NCBI GenBank assembly: GCA_021780315.1
Contig: JAJXYY010000041.1
Span: forward strand, 327,282-391,281
Direction of reading: 5' to 3'
DNA: 64,000 nt
Source of the DNA: Acidobacteriota bacterium
GTDB lineage: Bacteria; Acidobacteriota; Terriglobia; Terriglobales; Acidobacteriaceae
The notes under the pieces were generated by a model. That model worked only from the letters and a program-made list of their open reading frames with translations. It was not told the DNA's origin and ran no database searches. Below, piece after piece: positions 44,850 to 54,764 of this stretch. Within the stretch, counting starts at the first letter, position 1. The number at the start of each line of letters is the position of its first letter. A program made the translations under genes and the position numbers.

Positions 44850-45938
44850 GTGTCAGTGGATGTTGTGGGTTCAATACAGCCTGTCGTAGCAGCAGTGCCA
44901 TCGGTGGCCAAGCCAATCGTGATGATCGGTTCCGGCGGGATCGTACATGATGCCCATTTGCCAGCGTATCGAAAGGCAGAGTTTCCGGTGGCGGCACTGG
45001 TGGATGTGAACCGGGATAGGGCGATTTCGCTTGCCACTGAGTTTGCGATTCCGTTTGCGACTGACTCCGTTGCTGCAGCCGTTCGCTATGCGCCAGCAGA
45101 TTGCATCTTCGATGTAGCTGTGCCGGCCAACGTGATTGCCAGTATCCTGCCGCAATTGCCCGATGGTGCTGCGGTACTCATCCAAAAGCCGATGGGAGAG
45201 ACATTAGCTGAAGCAGTCGAGATTTTACGCATCTGTCGGACGAAGCGACTGACAGCTGCGGTTAATTTCCAACTTCGGTGGTCTCCGAACATGCTTGCTG
45301 CACGCGCACTGTATGTGTCGGGAGCAATTGGTGAAGTGCATGACATGGAGGTAGCAGTTAGTGTGCACATGCCCTGGCAGCTGTGGAGTTTTCTGAGTAC
45401 TGCTCCTCGGCTGGAGATTCTCTATCATTCGATTCATTACGTCGATTTGATCCGCTCCTGGTTTGGCAATCCGCGCGGGGTGTATGCACAGACCGTGAAG
45501 AGTCCGCGCACGCCTGAGTTGGCAGCGACGAAGAGCGTCATTGTTTTTGATTATGGAGAGAGCAGGCGTGTCTTTCTTACAACCAATCATAGCCATGATT
45601 ACGATCCTTCCATGCAGCGAAGCTATGTGCAGTGGGAGGGGATGACGGGGGCTATTCGCGCACAGATGGGTGTGAATTTAAACTATCCCGAAGGGAAGCC
45701 AGACAACCTGGAGTACATCCTGACGGGAAGTGCTGGCTGGCGCGCTGCTCCCTTAAGTGGCAACTGGTTTCCTGACGCCTTTATCGGATCGATGGGTAGC
45801 CTTCAGCGCTACGTTCAAGAGGAGGATGCTACGCTCCCTACCTGCGTGGAAGATGCAATCGATACGATGCGAACGGTTGAAGCGGCGTATCTCTCTGGCC
45901 AACAAGGAGGTGTTCGGCTACCGGAGATTGAGTCGTAA
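44850..45938 (+). CDS. Gfo/Idh/MocA-family oxidoreductase
   Basis: The 362-residue NAD(P)-dependent enzyme has a Rossmann start (VMIGSGGIVHDAHLPAY), the EKP-like step VLIQKPMGETLAEA, and a C-terminal alpha/beta domain. Such enzymes oxidise or reduce sugars, inositols or their acids. It lies between the N-compound cluster and the uronate genes. It converges with kduD (15-bp gap), so its pathway is open; a uronate-derived sugar is the simplest guess. The start is GTG. Confidence 0.82.
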   Translation: MSVDVVGSIQPVVAAVPSVAKPIVMIGSGGIVHDAHLPAYRKAEFPVAALVDVNRDRAISLATEFAIPFATDSVAAAVRYAPADCIFDVAVPANVIASILPQLPDGAAVLIQKPMGETLAEAVEILRICRTKRLTAAVNFQLRWSPNMLAARALYVSGAIGEVHDMEVAVSVHMPWQLWSFLSTAPRLEILYHSIHYVDLIRSWFGNPRGVYAQTVKSPRTPELAATKSVIVFDYGESRRVFLTTNHSHDYDPSMQRSYVQWEGMTGAIRAQMGVNLNYPEGKPDNLEYILTGSAGWRAAPLSGNWFPDAFIGSMGSLQRYVQEEDATLPTCVEDAIDTMRTVEAAYLSGQQGGVRLPEIES

Positions 45939-45953
45939 CGATGGAAAGCTGGA

Positions 45954-46712
45954 CTAGCGTCCCATCCATCCACCGTCGACGGTAACGATGGTTCCATTGA
46001 CGTAATTGCTGGCGGCAGAACTGAGAAATAATGCGGCTCCGGCTAGGTCGTTGGGGTCACCCCATCGCCCTGCGGGAATGCGTTCCAGAATCTGACGGTT
46101 GCGGGTCTCGTCGGCTTGCAATGTCGATGTATTTTCGGTTCGGAAGTAGCCTGGGGCTATGGCGTTGACTTGAATGCCTTTAGCGGCCCATTCGTTGGCC
46201 AGTGCCTTGGTTAGCTGGGCTACAGCGCCTTTGGATGCCGCATAGGCGGGGACGCGGATACCGCCCTGAAAGCTGAGCAGGGAGGCAATATTGACGATCT
46301 TCCCTGTCCCGCGTGGAATCATGTCGCGGGCGGCTAATTGTGAGAGTTGGAAGACACTGGTCAAGTTGACCTGCAAGACTTGCTGCCAATCCTCAAGGGC
46401 CACGTCTTCAGCAGTTTCTCGGTGAATCGTGCCGGCATTATTGATCAAAATATCGACGCGTCCAAACTGCTCGACGACCTGACTGAACAGGTCTGCGGCT
46501 CCACTGGTTGAGGAGAGGTCTGCACGAAACGCTGCCGCGTCTCCGCCGATCTTTGCTGCAGTTTGGGCTGCTGGTCGGCGGTTGCCGTGTACTGCGACGG
46601 TTGCTCCGGCTTGTGCAAGCGCAGTGGCGATCGCGGCACCCAGTCCGCTGGCTGCCCCGGTTACCAAGGCAACTTTATTTTGGAGACGAAAGCTATCAAT
46701 CACATTTTGCAT
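45954..46712 (-). CDS. kduD: 2-dehydro-3-deoxy-D-gluconate 5-dehydrogenase (SDR)
   Basis: The 252-residue short-chain dehydrogenase has TGAASGLG (cofactor loop), NNAG, the catalytic S-Y-x-x-x-K (IASLL, YAASKGA) and the typical KduD ending VTVDGGWMGR. It reduces 2,5-diketo-3-deoxygluconate to KDG, the step after KduI. It is divergent from kduI, with an 85-bp shared promoter region. Confidence 0.87.
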   Translation of the reverse strand: MQNVIDSFRLQNKVALVTGAASGLGAAIATALAQAGATVAVHGNRRPAAQTAAKIGGDAAAFRADLSSTSGAADLFSQVVEQFGRVDILINNAGTIHRETAEDVALEDWQQVLQVNLTSVFQLSQLAARDMIPRGTGKIVNIASLLSFQGGIRVPAYAASKGAVAQLTKALANEWAAKGIQVNAIAPGYFRTENTSTLQADETRNRQILERIPAGRWGDPNDLAGAALFLSSAASNYVNGTIVTVDGGWMGR

Positions 46713-46732
46713 GGCAGACTCACTTTATCAGC

Positions 46733-46763
46733 CTGACAAAGATTCCGCACCAATCGCTATACT
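46733..46763 (+). promoter_or_regulatory. Putative sigma-70 promoter of kduI-kdgK-eda
   Basis: A CTGACA -35 box (46733-46738) and a TATACT -10 box (46758-46763) lie 19 nt apart, slightly long, 35 nt before the kduI ATG, in the kduD/kduI divergent region. Confidence 0.45.
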
Positions 46764-46797
46764 GATTCGGTAGCAGTTCCCGTTGGATAGGAGATTT

Positions 46798-47628
46798 ATG
46801 AGGCTGTATCAGATGGCGGATCAGGTTCGCTATGGATTGATGAACACCGACGAGTTGCGTGAGACCTTCCTACTGGAAGACATGTTTGAGCCCGGTCAGC
46901 TTGAGTGTGCGTATGTCGACCTGGATCGGACTGTGATAGGTGCAGCCGTGCCGTTGCGCGAGCCACTGATACTGGAAACCGAATCGGAACTCCGGGCGGA
47001 ATACTTCCTCGAACGCCGTGAGTTGGGAGTGCTGAACGTTGGTGGTGCAGGATCGGTAACCGTGGATGGCAAGGTTTTCGACTTGGATAAATTGGATTGC
47101 CTGTATGTTGGGCGCGGTAGCAAGCAGGTTAGTTTCGCCAGTACAGACGCATCGGCACCAGCATATTTCTACCTGCTTAGCTACCCTGCTCATGCCGAGT
47201 ATCCGACCTCAATGGTGAAGTTTGCCGATCTGCAAGGGTTAGCTCTGGGATCCGTCGAGACCTGCAATAAGCGAACCATCTACAAAGCCATTTACGGCGG
47301 CGGGATCAAGAGTTGTCAGTTGGTGATGGGCTTTACGCTGCTGGAGTCGGGAAGCAACTGGAACACAATGCCTCCACATACCCATATGCGCCGCTCTGAA
47401 GTTTATTTTTACTTCGACGTGGATCCTGCCCATCGCGTGTTGCATCTGATGGGACCGCCGGACGCGACCGGTCACCTGATTGTGGCTGACAAAGAAGTTG
47501 TTGTGTCACCGGGTTGGTCGATCCATGCCGGGGTTGGCACGAAGAACTACGCTTTTTGCTGGGGTATGGGTGGCGAGAATCAAGCGTATGACGATATGGA
47601 TGGCGTTACGATCGCCACTCTGAGATGA
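46798..47628 (+). CDS. kduI: 5-keto-4-deoxyuronate isomerase
   Basis: The 276-residue cupin isomerises 4-deoxy-5-keto-uronate (from lyase products) to 2,5-diketo-3-deoxygluconate. Family blocks are clear: FLERRELGVLNVGGAGSV, YKAIYGGG, WNTMPPHTHMRRSEVYFYF with metal ligands, ISPGWSIHAGVGTKNY-like segment and AFCWGMGGENQAYDDMD. The ATG at 46798 follows an AGGAG site; an earlier TTG at 46783 is not supported. Its stop overlaps the kdgK start (ATGA). Confidence 0.95.
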   Translation: MRLYQMADQVRYGLMNTDELRETFLLEDMFEPGQLECAYVDLDRTVIGAAVPLREPLILETESELRAEYFLERRELGVLNVGGAGSVTVDGKVFDLDKLDCLYVGRGSKQVSFASTDASAPAYFYLLSYPAHAEYPTSMVKFADLQGLALGSVETCNKRTIYKAIYGGGIKSCQLVMGFTLLESGSNWNTMPPHTHMRRSEVYFYFDVDPAHRVLHLMGPPDATGHLIVADKEVVVSPGWSIHAGVGTKNYAFCWGMGGENQAYDDMDGVTIATLR

Positions 47629-48737
47629 AGGGGGCCAGTACAACTGAATTCGCCGGTTTGCACCTGCGTCCGCGGTCTCAGTGCCACTGGGATCTGATCA
47701 GTATGGGCGAAGTGATGCTACGGTTTGATCCTGGCGATGAACGCATCACTACAACCAGACATTTTCGGGTGTGGGAAGGTGGTGGTGAATACAACGTAGC
47801 ACGGGGGCTGCGGCGGTGTTTTGGGCAGCGGACGTCGATCGTCACTACACTTGCCGATAATCCGGTTGGGCGGTTGCTGGAAGACCTGATGCTGCAGGGT
47901 GGGATTGACCTGTCTCACCTACGATGGGTGGAGTACGACGGAATTGGCCGCGAGTCGCGTAACGGGATTTATTTTCTGGAGCGAGGCTTCGGAAACCGCG
48001 GTGCGTTGGGAATGATGGATCGTAGCCACACTCCAATCTCGCAGCTTAAGCCAGGTCAGATCGACTGGGATCAGATTTTCGGTGAGGAAGGTACTCGGTG
48101 GTTCCATACGGGTGGCGTCATGAGTGCACTTTCGCCTGACGCTCCGGCGGTTGTTCAGGAGGCGATGTTGTCCGCACGGCGCCACGGGGTGGTGGTCTCA
48201 TACGACTGCAACTATCGGCCCTCACTTTGGAAGAATGCAGGCGGCCGTCAGGCCGCCTGTAATGTCAATCGCACGCTCGCACCGTATGTAGATGTGCTTT
48301 TCGGTCATGAAGGCGATATTGCCGCTTCGCAGAGTGCTGCTTCACAAGGGCCTCCGTGGCACAATCTTGATAGTTACACCACGATGGTGGAGCGTGTTTG
48401 TGCAGAGTTTCCTGACATCAAAGTCATTGCTACAACGACGCGTCGCCCGAAGACTGCCAATCGCAATGATTGGGCAGCCTTTGCGTATGCGGAAGGTCAA
48501 GTTGTGAGCAGTATTGAGTTTCAGGATCTGGAGATATTTGATCGCGTGGGCGGGGGCGATTCTTTTGCCGCAGGCCTGATCTATGGGTTGCTGGAGGGCA
48601 AGGGAATTCAGTGGTCGATCGACTGCGGAGTGGCGCATGGAGCTCTGGCGATGACCACTCCCGGGGATAGTTCGATGGCTACGCTACCTGAGGTAGAACG
48701 CCTCATGCAGGGCGGTTCGGCTGCGGTCCAGAGGTAA
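47625..48737 (+). CDS. kdgK: 2-keto-3-deoxygluconate kinase (PfkB family)
   Basis: The 370-residue sugar kinase has SMGEVMLRFDPGDERI at the start and the PfkB ATP/phosphate loop FDRVGGGDSFAAGLIYGLL near the end. It phosphorylates KDG to KDPG. It starts with ATG overlapping the kduI stop. At 370 residues it is longer than most KdgK proteins (~310), with an N-terminal extension of ~20 residues and an internal insert. Confidence 0.87.
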   Translation: MKGASTTEFAGLHLRPRSQCHWDLISMGEVMLRFDPGDERITTTRHFRVWEGGGEYNVARGLRRCFGQRTSIVTTLADNPVGRLLEDLMLQGGIDLSHLRWVEYDGIGRESRNGIYFLERGFGNRGALGMMDRSHTPISQLKPGQIDWDQIFGEEGTRWFHTGGVMSALSPDAPAVVQEAMLSARRHGVVVSYDCNYRPSLWKNAGGRQAACNVNRTLAPYVDVLFGHEGDIAASQSAASQGPPWHNLDSYTTMVERVCAEFPDIKVIATTTRRPKTANRNDWAAFAYAEGQVVSSIEFQDLEIFDRVGGGDSFAAGLIYGLLEGKGIQWSIDCGVAHGALAMTTPGDSSMATLPEVERLMQGGSAAVQR

Positions 48738-48776
48738 TCACAGGTTAACATTAAGTTATTTGGAAGGAAATTAATT

Positions 48777-49430
48777 ATGGAGAAGGCTGCAGTTCTATCG
48801 ATGCTACGCATCATTGGTCTGGTACCTGTTTTGCGAGCGGAGAGTGCAAAGCAGGCGCTTGCTCTAGCGGAAGCTATTTCTGCGGGCGGTGTCACTGTAC
48901 TTGAGGTGACGATGACCGTTCCCGGGGCGATTACGGTCATGCGCAGTCTTGCAGAACAGCGCCCTGATCTTCTCATTGGTGCGGGCACGGTGCTCGACCC
49001 GGAGACCGCTCGTATGTGCATCCTCGAAGGGGCTCAGTTTGTTGTGAGTCCGGCACTGAATGTGAAGACCATTGAGATGTGCCATCGCTATGGTGTGCCC
49101 GTATTGCCCGGAGCGTTGACCCCTACCGAGATCGTTACGGCATGGCAGGCTGGTGCAGATGTGGTCAAGGTATTTCCTGCCAGCGCTATGGGGGGTGCCA
49201 AGTATCTGAAGACTCTGAAAGCTCCGTTGCCGCAGATTGAGATGATCCCTACGGGAGGTGTATCGCTGGCGTCTGCGGCGGAGTTTCTCGAGGCTGGAGC
49301 ATTTGCACTCGGTGTTGGCGCAGATCTGGTGAATGCGAAGGCGATGGCGGACGGTACGCCCGAGGTTATTACTGCAAATGCAAGAAGGTATCTGCAGATT
49401 GTCCGGGACTTTCGCAGCCAGGTTGCTTGA
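48777..49430 (+). CDS. eda: KDPG aldolase
   Basis: The 217-residue class I aldolase splits KDPG to pyruvate and glyceraldehyde 3-phosphate. The segment IGLVPVLRAESAKQALALA, the catalytic Glu in LEVTMT, the GAGTVLDPE block and the Schiff-base Lys in DVVKVFPASAMGG are all present. GGAAGGA precedes the ATG, 39 bp after kdgK. It completes the uronate pathway. Confidence 0.95.
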   Translation: MEKAAVLSMLRIIGLVPVLRAESAKQALALAEAISAGGVTVLEVTMTVPGAITVMRSLAEQRPDLLIGAGTVLDPETARMCILEGAQFVVSPALNVKTIEMCHRYGVPVLPGALTPTEIVTAWQAGADVVKVFPASAMGGAKYLKTLKAPLPQIEMIPTGGVSLASAAEFLEAGAFALGVGADLVNAKAMADGTPEVITANARRYLQIVRDFRSQVA

Positions 49431-49446
49431 ATGGTTAGTCAGCCTT

Positions 49447-50676
49447 TTAGAGGGCTGGTGTTCGCCGCACCCAGAGCAGTGGCTGTCGAATCGGGAATAC
49501 CCTTTGGAGGATCGGATCAACTGGATCTGGATTCAGTCTCTTCCACAGCTCGATATACTCTGATCGGGAGTAGGCACGTCCGGCCAAGAGCAGACTGGGT
49601 TGGCGAAGCGGCAGGTCGTTGAAATGGGTCGCATCTGCTGGATACGGCCATCGGCTTCGGTCTTGAATAAAAGGGAAGTGCCAGGCGACGGCGACCCGTA
49701 TTCCAGGACCGTCCTGTAGTTCATAGTTCCATAAATTTTCAAATCGTGAAGACAGCAACGAGCAGGCTCCGGCTAGCATATCCAGATTGAACAGCGAGTT
49801 GCGATAGGGGTTGATGCTGGTGAGTTCGTGTTGCAAGCTGCCGTCGGCCCGGATCTGTGCGCGAATAGTCACTGCCTTGAACTGGTGTTGCAGTGCTGCC
49901 AGGCCGTTATCGCCTGTGTCTGAAGTCCCGGGCAGCAGGCGCGTGATGGCAGCTGCCTGGAGTAGCCAAGATGAACCATGGTGGTTCTTCTGGTCACGTG
50001 CCAAACCCGCAAGTCGACTTGTGGTCAGCCAGTCGAAATATGCTGTAAACCATGCGTAGATGGCTTTGAGTTCACCTGGAGCCAGGCCATCGTAGTGTGT
50101 GAGGTAGCTCGCTGCCTGCGCTACCTCGGCGAGATGAACGGCTTCGATGATACCTTCCATGCGGTTGGCCGGGTTGCCAGGAATCATCTGGCCATAGGAG
50201 AGGTTTGGTGTCATACGCTGGTGCGGATCGACGAACCATGCGCGCAGATGGGAAGCGGCGTGGTCTGCGTAACGTGCGTCTCTGGTGAGCAGGTAGGCTG
50301 CTGTTAATGTTGGCATATGAATTGCCATGTGTAGCAAGCTGTCGCTGTGTCCGTTGAAGGCCTTCGGGTTTTCGGCTCCTTGGCGGCGAACGTATGTCCT
50401 GGAGGGAGCACTCGTGTCGGGCCACCAGTCCGACGCCTCAGAGTAAAAATCATGAACTCCACCTGGGCTCTGGGGAGCCGCGAAGGCTGTGAGTGTTACG
50501 GGTGGTTGCTTCAGATATTCTTCCGCTGCGTTGAGAATGCGGTCATGGTCGATACTTGCTACGTCGATATGGGCAGCGGGGGGCATGCTCTGAGCCTGTG
50601 ACGGTTGGCTCACGATGGTTGGTGCCAACGAGGCTACCATCATGCCGGAGCAGAATTGGCGGCGCGTAGATCGCAT
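49447..50676 (-). CDS. Exported alginate-lyase-superfamily polysaccharide lyase
   Basis: The 409-residue protein has a Tat-type signal (RRQFCSGMMVASL) and the alpha/alpha toroid of the PF05426 family. The key segment is DQKNHHGSSW, matching the N-N-H-G-x-x-Y/W site of PL5 alginate and PL38 glucuronan lyases. It would cut a polyuronate by beta-elimination in the periplasm, yielding the unsaturated uronate used by KduI. Which polymer (alginate, glucuronan) is open. It is convergent with eda and divergent from the TonB receptor. Confidence 0.82.
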   Translation of the reverse strand: MRSTRRQFCSGMMVASLAPTIVSQPSQAQSMPPAAHIDVASIDHDRILNAAEEYLKQPPVTLTAFAAPQSPGGVHDFYSEASDWWPDTSAPSRTYVRRQGAENPKAFNGHSDSLLHMAIHMPTLTAAYLLTRDARYADHAASHLRAWFVDPHQRMTPNLSYGQMIPGNPANRMEGIIEAVHLAEVAQAASYLTHYDGLAPGELKAIYAWFTAYFDWLTTSRLAGLARDQKNHHGSSWLLQAAAITRLLPGTSDTGDNGLAALQHQFKAVTIRAQIRADGSLQHELTSINPYRNSLFNLDMLAGACSLLSSRFENLWNYELQDGPGIRVAVAWHFPFIQDRSRWPYPADATHFNDLPLRQPSLLLAGRAYSRSEYIELWKRLNPDPVDPILQRVFPIRQPLLWVRRTPAL

Positions 50677-50743
50677 CTCGGCGCAAGACTATCACGCTTT
50701 CGCAAAAGTGAGGAATCGAGGGCCAGAGCGGTAAGCTAGAAGC

Positions 50744-52987
50744 GTGGAACTTCTGAGGGATTATTTGACGATGGCATCGAGGGCGCTGCTGCTCGTGCTA
50801 AGCATGGATGCACTCGGGCAACCGCAGACGGCTCGAGTTTGCATTCAGGACCAGTCTGGCCGCATTTTAGTTGGCGCACGAATTCAGAATGTAAGAGATG
50901 TGACCAACTCAAGCTTTAGCGACCGGTCTGGGTGCGCGAATTTCCAAGTCGATGCTGACGGAACGTCGTTGGTATCTATTGCATCCACAGGATTTAGGTC
51001 GATCCAGATGCAACTTAGGGCTTCCAATCCGGTAAAGGTCGTTATGACTCCGGTTTCAGTGAGTCAAGTTTTGGTGATTGCGGCTCGCGTACCGTTGCCA
51101 CTCGATGCGACAGCAAGCAGCGTTCTGTGGCTTTCGCAAAAGAAGCTAAATGAATCCGCCGGTCTGACTTTGGACGATGCACTACGACAGGTGGCAGGAT
51201 TTCAACTATTCCGTCGAACCAGTTCGTGGGTTGCCAATCCGACCACGCAGGGGACGTCGCTACATGGTCTCGGTTCAACAGCAGCAAGCCGCACGCTGGT
51301 TCTGAGCGACCAGGTGCCGCTTAATGATGCTTTTGGCGGTTGGGTTCATTGGGATGAAGCTCCGAAGCTCGCGGTTGCCGGAGTTGATCTGATGCGCGGC
51401 GGTGCTTCGGATCTTTATGGTTCAAGTGCGATTGGAGGCGTGATTGATGTGATTCCTGTTGTACCGAAGCATCTGGGCTATGTTCTGGATTTGGCGGGCG
51501 CCAGCCACTTCACTACCGACCTAAATGCATTGGTGACACAGTCGACTCGCTATGGCGATGCACTCGCCGCTGCAACTCTATTTCGTACGGATGGGTATAT
51601 CTTGATTGATCCTTCCGTACGCGGCTTGATAGATACACCCTACAACGTGCACTCACAGGCTGGTCGGGTTGAGTGGCGTCATCCGCTTGGCATTGGCGAT
51701 GGAGTTTTCGTACGCGGCAACCTATTGAATGAGGCGCGGAACAACGGCACTCGAGTGCAGTCCAACGGTACGCGGCTGTGGCGATATATCGCAGGTGTTG
51801 ATTGTGTACTGTCTGGTTCAGGCTTGATGCGGCTGCGACTTTATGGCGACAATGAGAGCTATCGACAAAGCTTTTCAGCAATCAGTTCGGATCGTTCCTC
51901 GGAGCGATTGACTCGACTGCAGCGAGTTCCATCGCAGCAGGAAGGTGGCGCGGTTCAAGTGTCGGCGAGCCGCGGAATGCTGACCTTTGTGGCGGGGGGA
52001 GATTTGATGGACACGCGGGCTACGGACGATGAGACGCCTATCGTTGGTGGGGCCTCACAACCTGTCCAAAGTAGCAGTGCTCGTCAAAGGCAGGTTGGCA
52101 TCTATGGCGAACTGCTTTGGCAGCCAACGAACTGGTCTATAGCGTTTTCGTCACGCTTGGATCGTTTCCGAAGCTTCGATGCACAACAGGTGATCGGCAC
52201 TGCGGCACCGATTCGTTTGCCTGCTACGGATGAGTATGTGCTGGATCCCCGGCTTGGAATTGTTCGCAAGATCGTCGGTGGTGTTTCGCTGACGGCATCT
52301 ACTTTTCGTGCATTTCGCGGGCCTACGATGAACGAGCTTTATCGCACTGGTCAGGTAGGCCAGCAGATCACCAAGGCCAACCCAAGACTTCTGTCAGAAC
52401 GAGCCACGGGCTGGGAGGCGGGTTCATTGTTCCCGGTCGCTCGTGTGGGCTCGTTGCGTACCAGCTATTTCTGGACGCAGGTGAACCGTCCGATTGCTGC
52501 GATTACTTTGAGTTCGACGCCTGCTTCACTTTTGGAGATGCGTGAGAATCTTGGTCAACTGACCAGTCGAGGAGTCGCGGTGGAGGGAGAGTGGAAGGTT
52601 ACCAACTGGCTACATCTGGATGGTGGGTACCAGTATGCCGACTCAACGATCACAAAGTTTTCTAGTGATCCACTGCTGGTAGGAAAGTGGACTGCTCAGG
52701 TACCTCGCAACAGCGCAACGGCTCAGTTGCGCATGGAACGATCTCATGTAGGAGTGTTAGACCTGCAACTCCGCACGAGTGGCCAACAGTTCGATGACTC
52801 TGCGAACCAGTACCGTCTTGCTGGGTATGCTCAGGTAGATTTTTATGCTGACCATGGTGTAGGGCAACATTTTAGGATTTATACGTCTGTACAGAATCTT
52901 GGCGGCAACCGCTTGGAAGCTGGTCGCACGCCAGTTTTGACTCTTGGAATTCCGCGGACTGCTTTGATTGGGCTTCGCATCAACTAA
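50744..52987 (+). CDS. TonB-dependent outer-membrane receptor
   Basis: The 747-residue protein has a short signal, an N-terminal carboxypeptidase-regulatory-like domain (~25-100), a plug domain (LTLDDALRQVAGFQLFRRTSS, then SRTLVLSDQVPLNDAFGGWV and MRGGASDLYGSSAIGGVIDV) and a 22-strand barrel. It starts at GTG, 67 bp from the divergent lyase. That position suggests uptake of the lyase's oligo-uronates; the BtuB-like plug also leaves vitamin or metal-chelate uptake possible. Confidence 0.85.
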   Translation: MELLRDYLTMASRALLLVLSMDALGQPQTARVCIQDQSGRILVGARIQNVRDVTNSSFSDRSGCANFQVDADGTSLVSIASTGFRSIQMQLRASNPVKVVMTPVSVSQVLVIAARVPLPLDATASSVLWLSQKKLNESAGLTLDDALRQVAGFQLFRRTSSWVANPTTQGTSLHGLGSTAASRTLVLSDQVPLNDAFGGWVHWDEAPKLAVAGVDLMRGGASDLYGSSAIGGVIDVIPVVPKHLGYVLDLAGASHFTTDLNALVTQSTRYGDALAAATLFRTDGYILIDPSVRGLIDTPYNVHSQAGRVEWRHPLGIGDGVFVRGNLLNEARNNGTRVQSNGTRLWRYIAGVDCVLSGSGLMRLRLYGDNESYRQSFSAISSDRSSERLTRLQRVPSQQEGGAVQVSASRGMLTFVAGGDLMDTRATDDETPIVGGASQPVQSSSARQRQVGIYGELLWQPTNWSIAFSSRLDRFRSFDAQQVIGTAAPIRLPATDEYVLDPRLGIVRKIVGGVSLTASTFRAFRGPTMNELYRTGQVGQQITKANPRLLSERATGWEAGSLFPVARVGSLRTSYFWTQVNRPIAAITLSSTPASLLEMRENLGQLTSRGVAVEGEWKVTNWLHLDGGYQYADSTITKFSSDPLLVGKWTAQVPRNSATAQLRMERSHVGVLDLQLRTSGQQFDDSANQYRLAGYAQVDFYADHGVGQHFRIYTSVQNLGGNRLEAGRTPVLTLGIPRTALIGLRIN

Positions 52988-52991
52988 TCGT

Positions 52992-54764
52992 TCAACTCCC
53001 CTGCTGATATCGCTTCAACACTCCCTCCAATGTGACGACGCCTTCCAGCGTGCCTCTTTTGGAGCGATTGGCAACTGGCAGCATGGGCCAGCGAGAGAAG
53101 TGATGCAGTGCGGTATCCAGCGGAAGATCAGGGAAAATGACAGGAGTCCGCTCTTGCCCGAGCAGTGTTTCGAGAGACATGTTCTCTTGTCCCGCATCCA
53201 TACTGTGCGACAGATTGTTCAGTTCAGCACGACGAGCAGCGTACCAGCGCATATCGCTGCACAGAACGAGCACGATCTCTGGCAGACCTTCCTCCCGGAG
53301 TATGTTCAGGTCCAGCAAACGCTTGTTTCCGAGGATTATCGGCACCGTTGTCGGCTCTATGGCAGATTCGATGTGAAGATTGCTTTCTTCTCGCTGCTCC
53401 TCCATCGAGGGTAGATCCAGACCGTCCTGGTGGGTAAAGATCTCAAAGATTGGGACAGGCTGTAGACTGCGTGCCAGAAGATAGGCAATGGTATTAGCGA
53501 GGATAACCGGAAGGATAATCGAGTAGTTGCCACTGACCTCCAACACCATGAAGACTGAGGTAAGCGGGGCTCGCAAAAATGCTGCAAACAGGACACCCAT
53601 GCCTACCAAGGCATAAGAACCGATTGAGCCGGTCAGGTGAGGGAAGAAGACCTTCTCAAAAGTTCCTACGGTGGCACCTAGCATGGCGCCAATGAATAAG
53701 GTTGGCGCGAACATGCCGCCCGGGGTACCACTTGAAAACGATAAAGTGGTAGCCAGTATCTTCAGCAGCGCCAGTGCCAAAAGCACTTTCCATGCAAATT
53801 GTGCATGCATTGCCTGATCGATGGCCGAGTAGCCCGGCCCCATCACCTGGGGAAAGCCAAAGTATCCGATTCCGCCAACGAGCAAGCCTGCTATCGTCGG
53901 CTGAAACATCTGTGACCGGGCACCGAGGTTTCGCAGACGAGGTCGCAGATAACCTAGCGATTTAGCAAAAACCAGAGATGCTAATCCGCCGACAAATCCT
54001 AGAACCGCATATGCCAGCATTTCGCGAGGGTCGCGCAGCGTTACTGCCGGGATACGGAACATTGGCTCCGCACCCCAGAACCAGCGCGCCACAACTACGC
54101 TGGAGATCGCAGAAAGGACGATCGAGCCAAGAACAGCTGAACTCCATGTTCCGATGACCTCTTCGATGACGAAGAGAATGGCTGAGATGGGAGCGTTGAA
54201 TGCAGCGGCCAGTCCCGCAGCAGCACCGACGGGAGCGAAGATCCTTAGACGCTCTCGTGAAAGGCCGATCTTCCTGCTGATAAGGGACGCAACACCTGCA
54301 CCAATTTGCAGCGAGGGGTCTTCGGGGCCCAATGAGTGACCACCGCCTATGGCCAGAGCCGATAACAAAAACTTGCCGACTACGGTACGGAAGGAGATGT
54401 AGCCATTGTGAATATATAGCGCAGCTTTCGTTTGGTTGACGCCACTGCCACGCACGTTCGGGAAGACGTATCGTGCCAGTACGGCAGTGACGAGGCCCGC
54501 GAGAGCCGGTACTACGATCAACCGAACCTGTCCTGCACCTGGTGCAGAGCCCAGTAGCAGGACGTTCAACCATTCGATTGCCATCCGGAATGAGACTACA
54601 AGCAGGCCGGAGATGATACCTATGAAAATAGATAGCAGGAGGAATAAGCGCTCTTCACGTCCTGGAGCGACCCGGTTTATCTCTGCGGTGGAAGGCAGTT
54701 CCAGTAATAGAATGCGACGCTTGGGCGTATCTTCCAGAGGATTCTGATTCGTGGGAAGCATCAT
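52992..54764 (-). CDS. ClC-type chloride channel/antiporter with C-terminal CBS region
   Basis: The 590-residue membrane protein has the ClC fold: the GSG filter motif is GSGVNQT, the gating-Glu loop is LGPEDPSLQIGAG, the proton Glu is in FVIEEVIG, and the third filter motif is SGTPGGMFAPT. A cytoplasmic region of ~130 residues ends in a CBS-like pair. The filter motifs differ from the usual GSGIP and GREGP. The stop of the TPR gene overlaps its start (ATGA). Confidence 0.88.
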   Translation of the reverse strand: MMLPTNQNPLEDTPKRRILLLELPSTAEINRVAPGREERLFLLLSIFIGIISGLLVVSFRMAIEWLNVLLLGSAPGAGQVRLIVVPALAGLVTAVLARYVFPNVRGSGVNQTKAALYIHNGYISFRTVVGKFLLSALAIGGGHSLGPEDPSLQIGAGVASLISRKIGLSRERLRIFAPVGAAAGLAAAFNAPISAILFVIEEVIGTWSSAVLGSIVLSAISSVVVARWFWGAEPMFRIPAVTLRDPREMLAYAVLGFVGGLASLVFAKSLGYLRPRLRNLGARSQMFQPTIAGLLVGGIGYFGFPQVMGPGYSAIDQAMHAQFAWKVLLALALLKILATTLSFSSGTPGGMFAPTLFIGAMLGATVGTFEKVFFPHLTGSIGSYALVGMGVLFAAFLRAPLTSVFMVLEVSGNYSIILPVILANTIAYLLARSLQPVPIFEIFTHQDGLDLPSMEEQREESNLHIESAIEPTTVPIILGNKRLLDLNILREEGLPEIVLVLCSDMRWYAARRAELNNLSHSMDAGQENMSLETLLGQERTPVIFPDLPLDTALHHFSRWPMLPVANRSKRGTLEGVVTLEGVLKRYQQGS

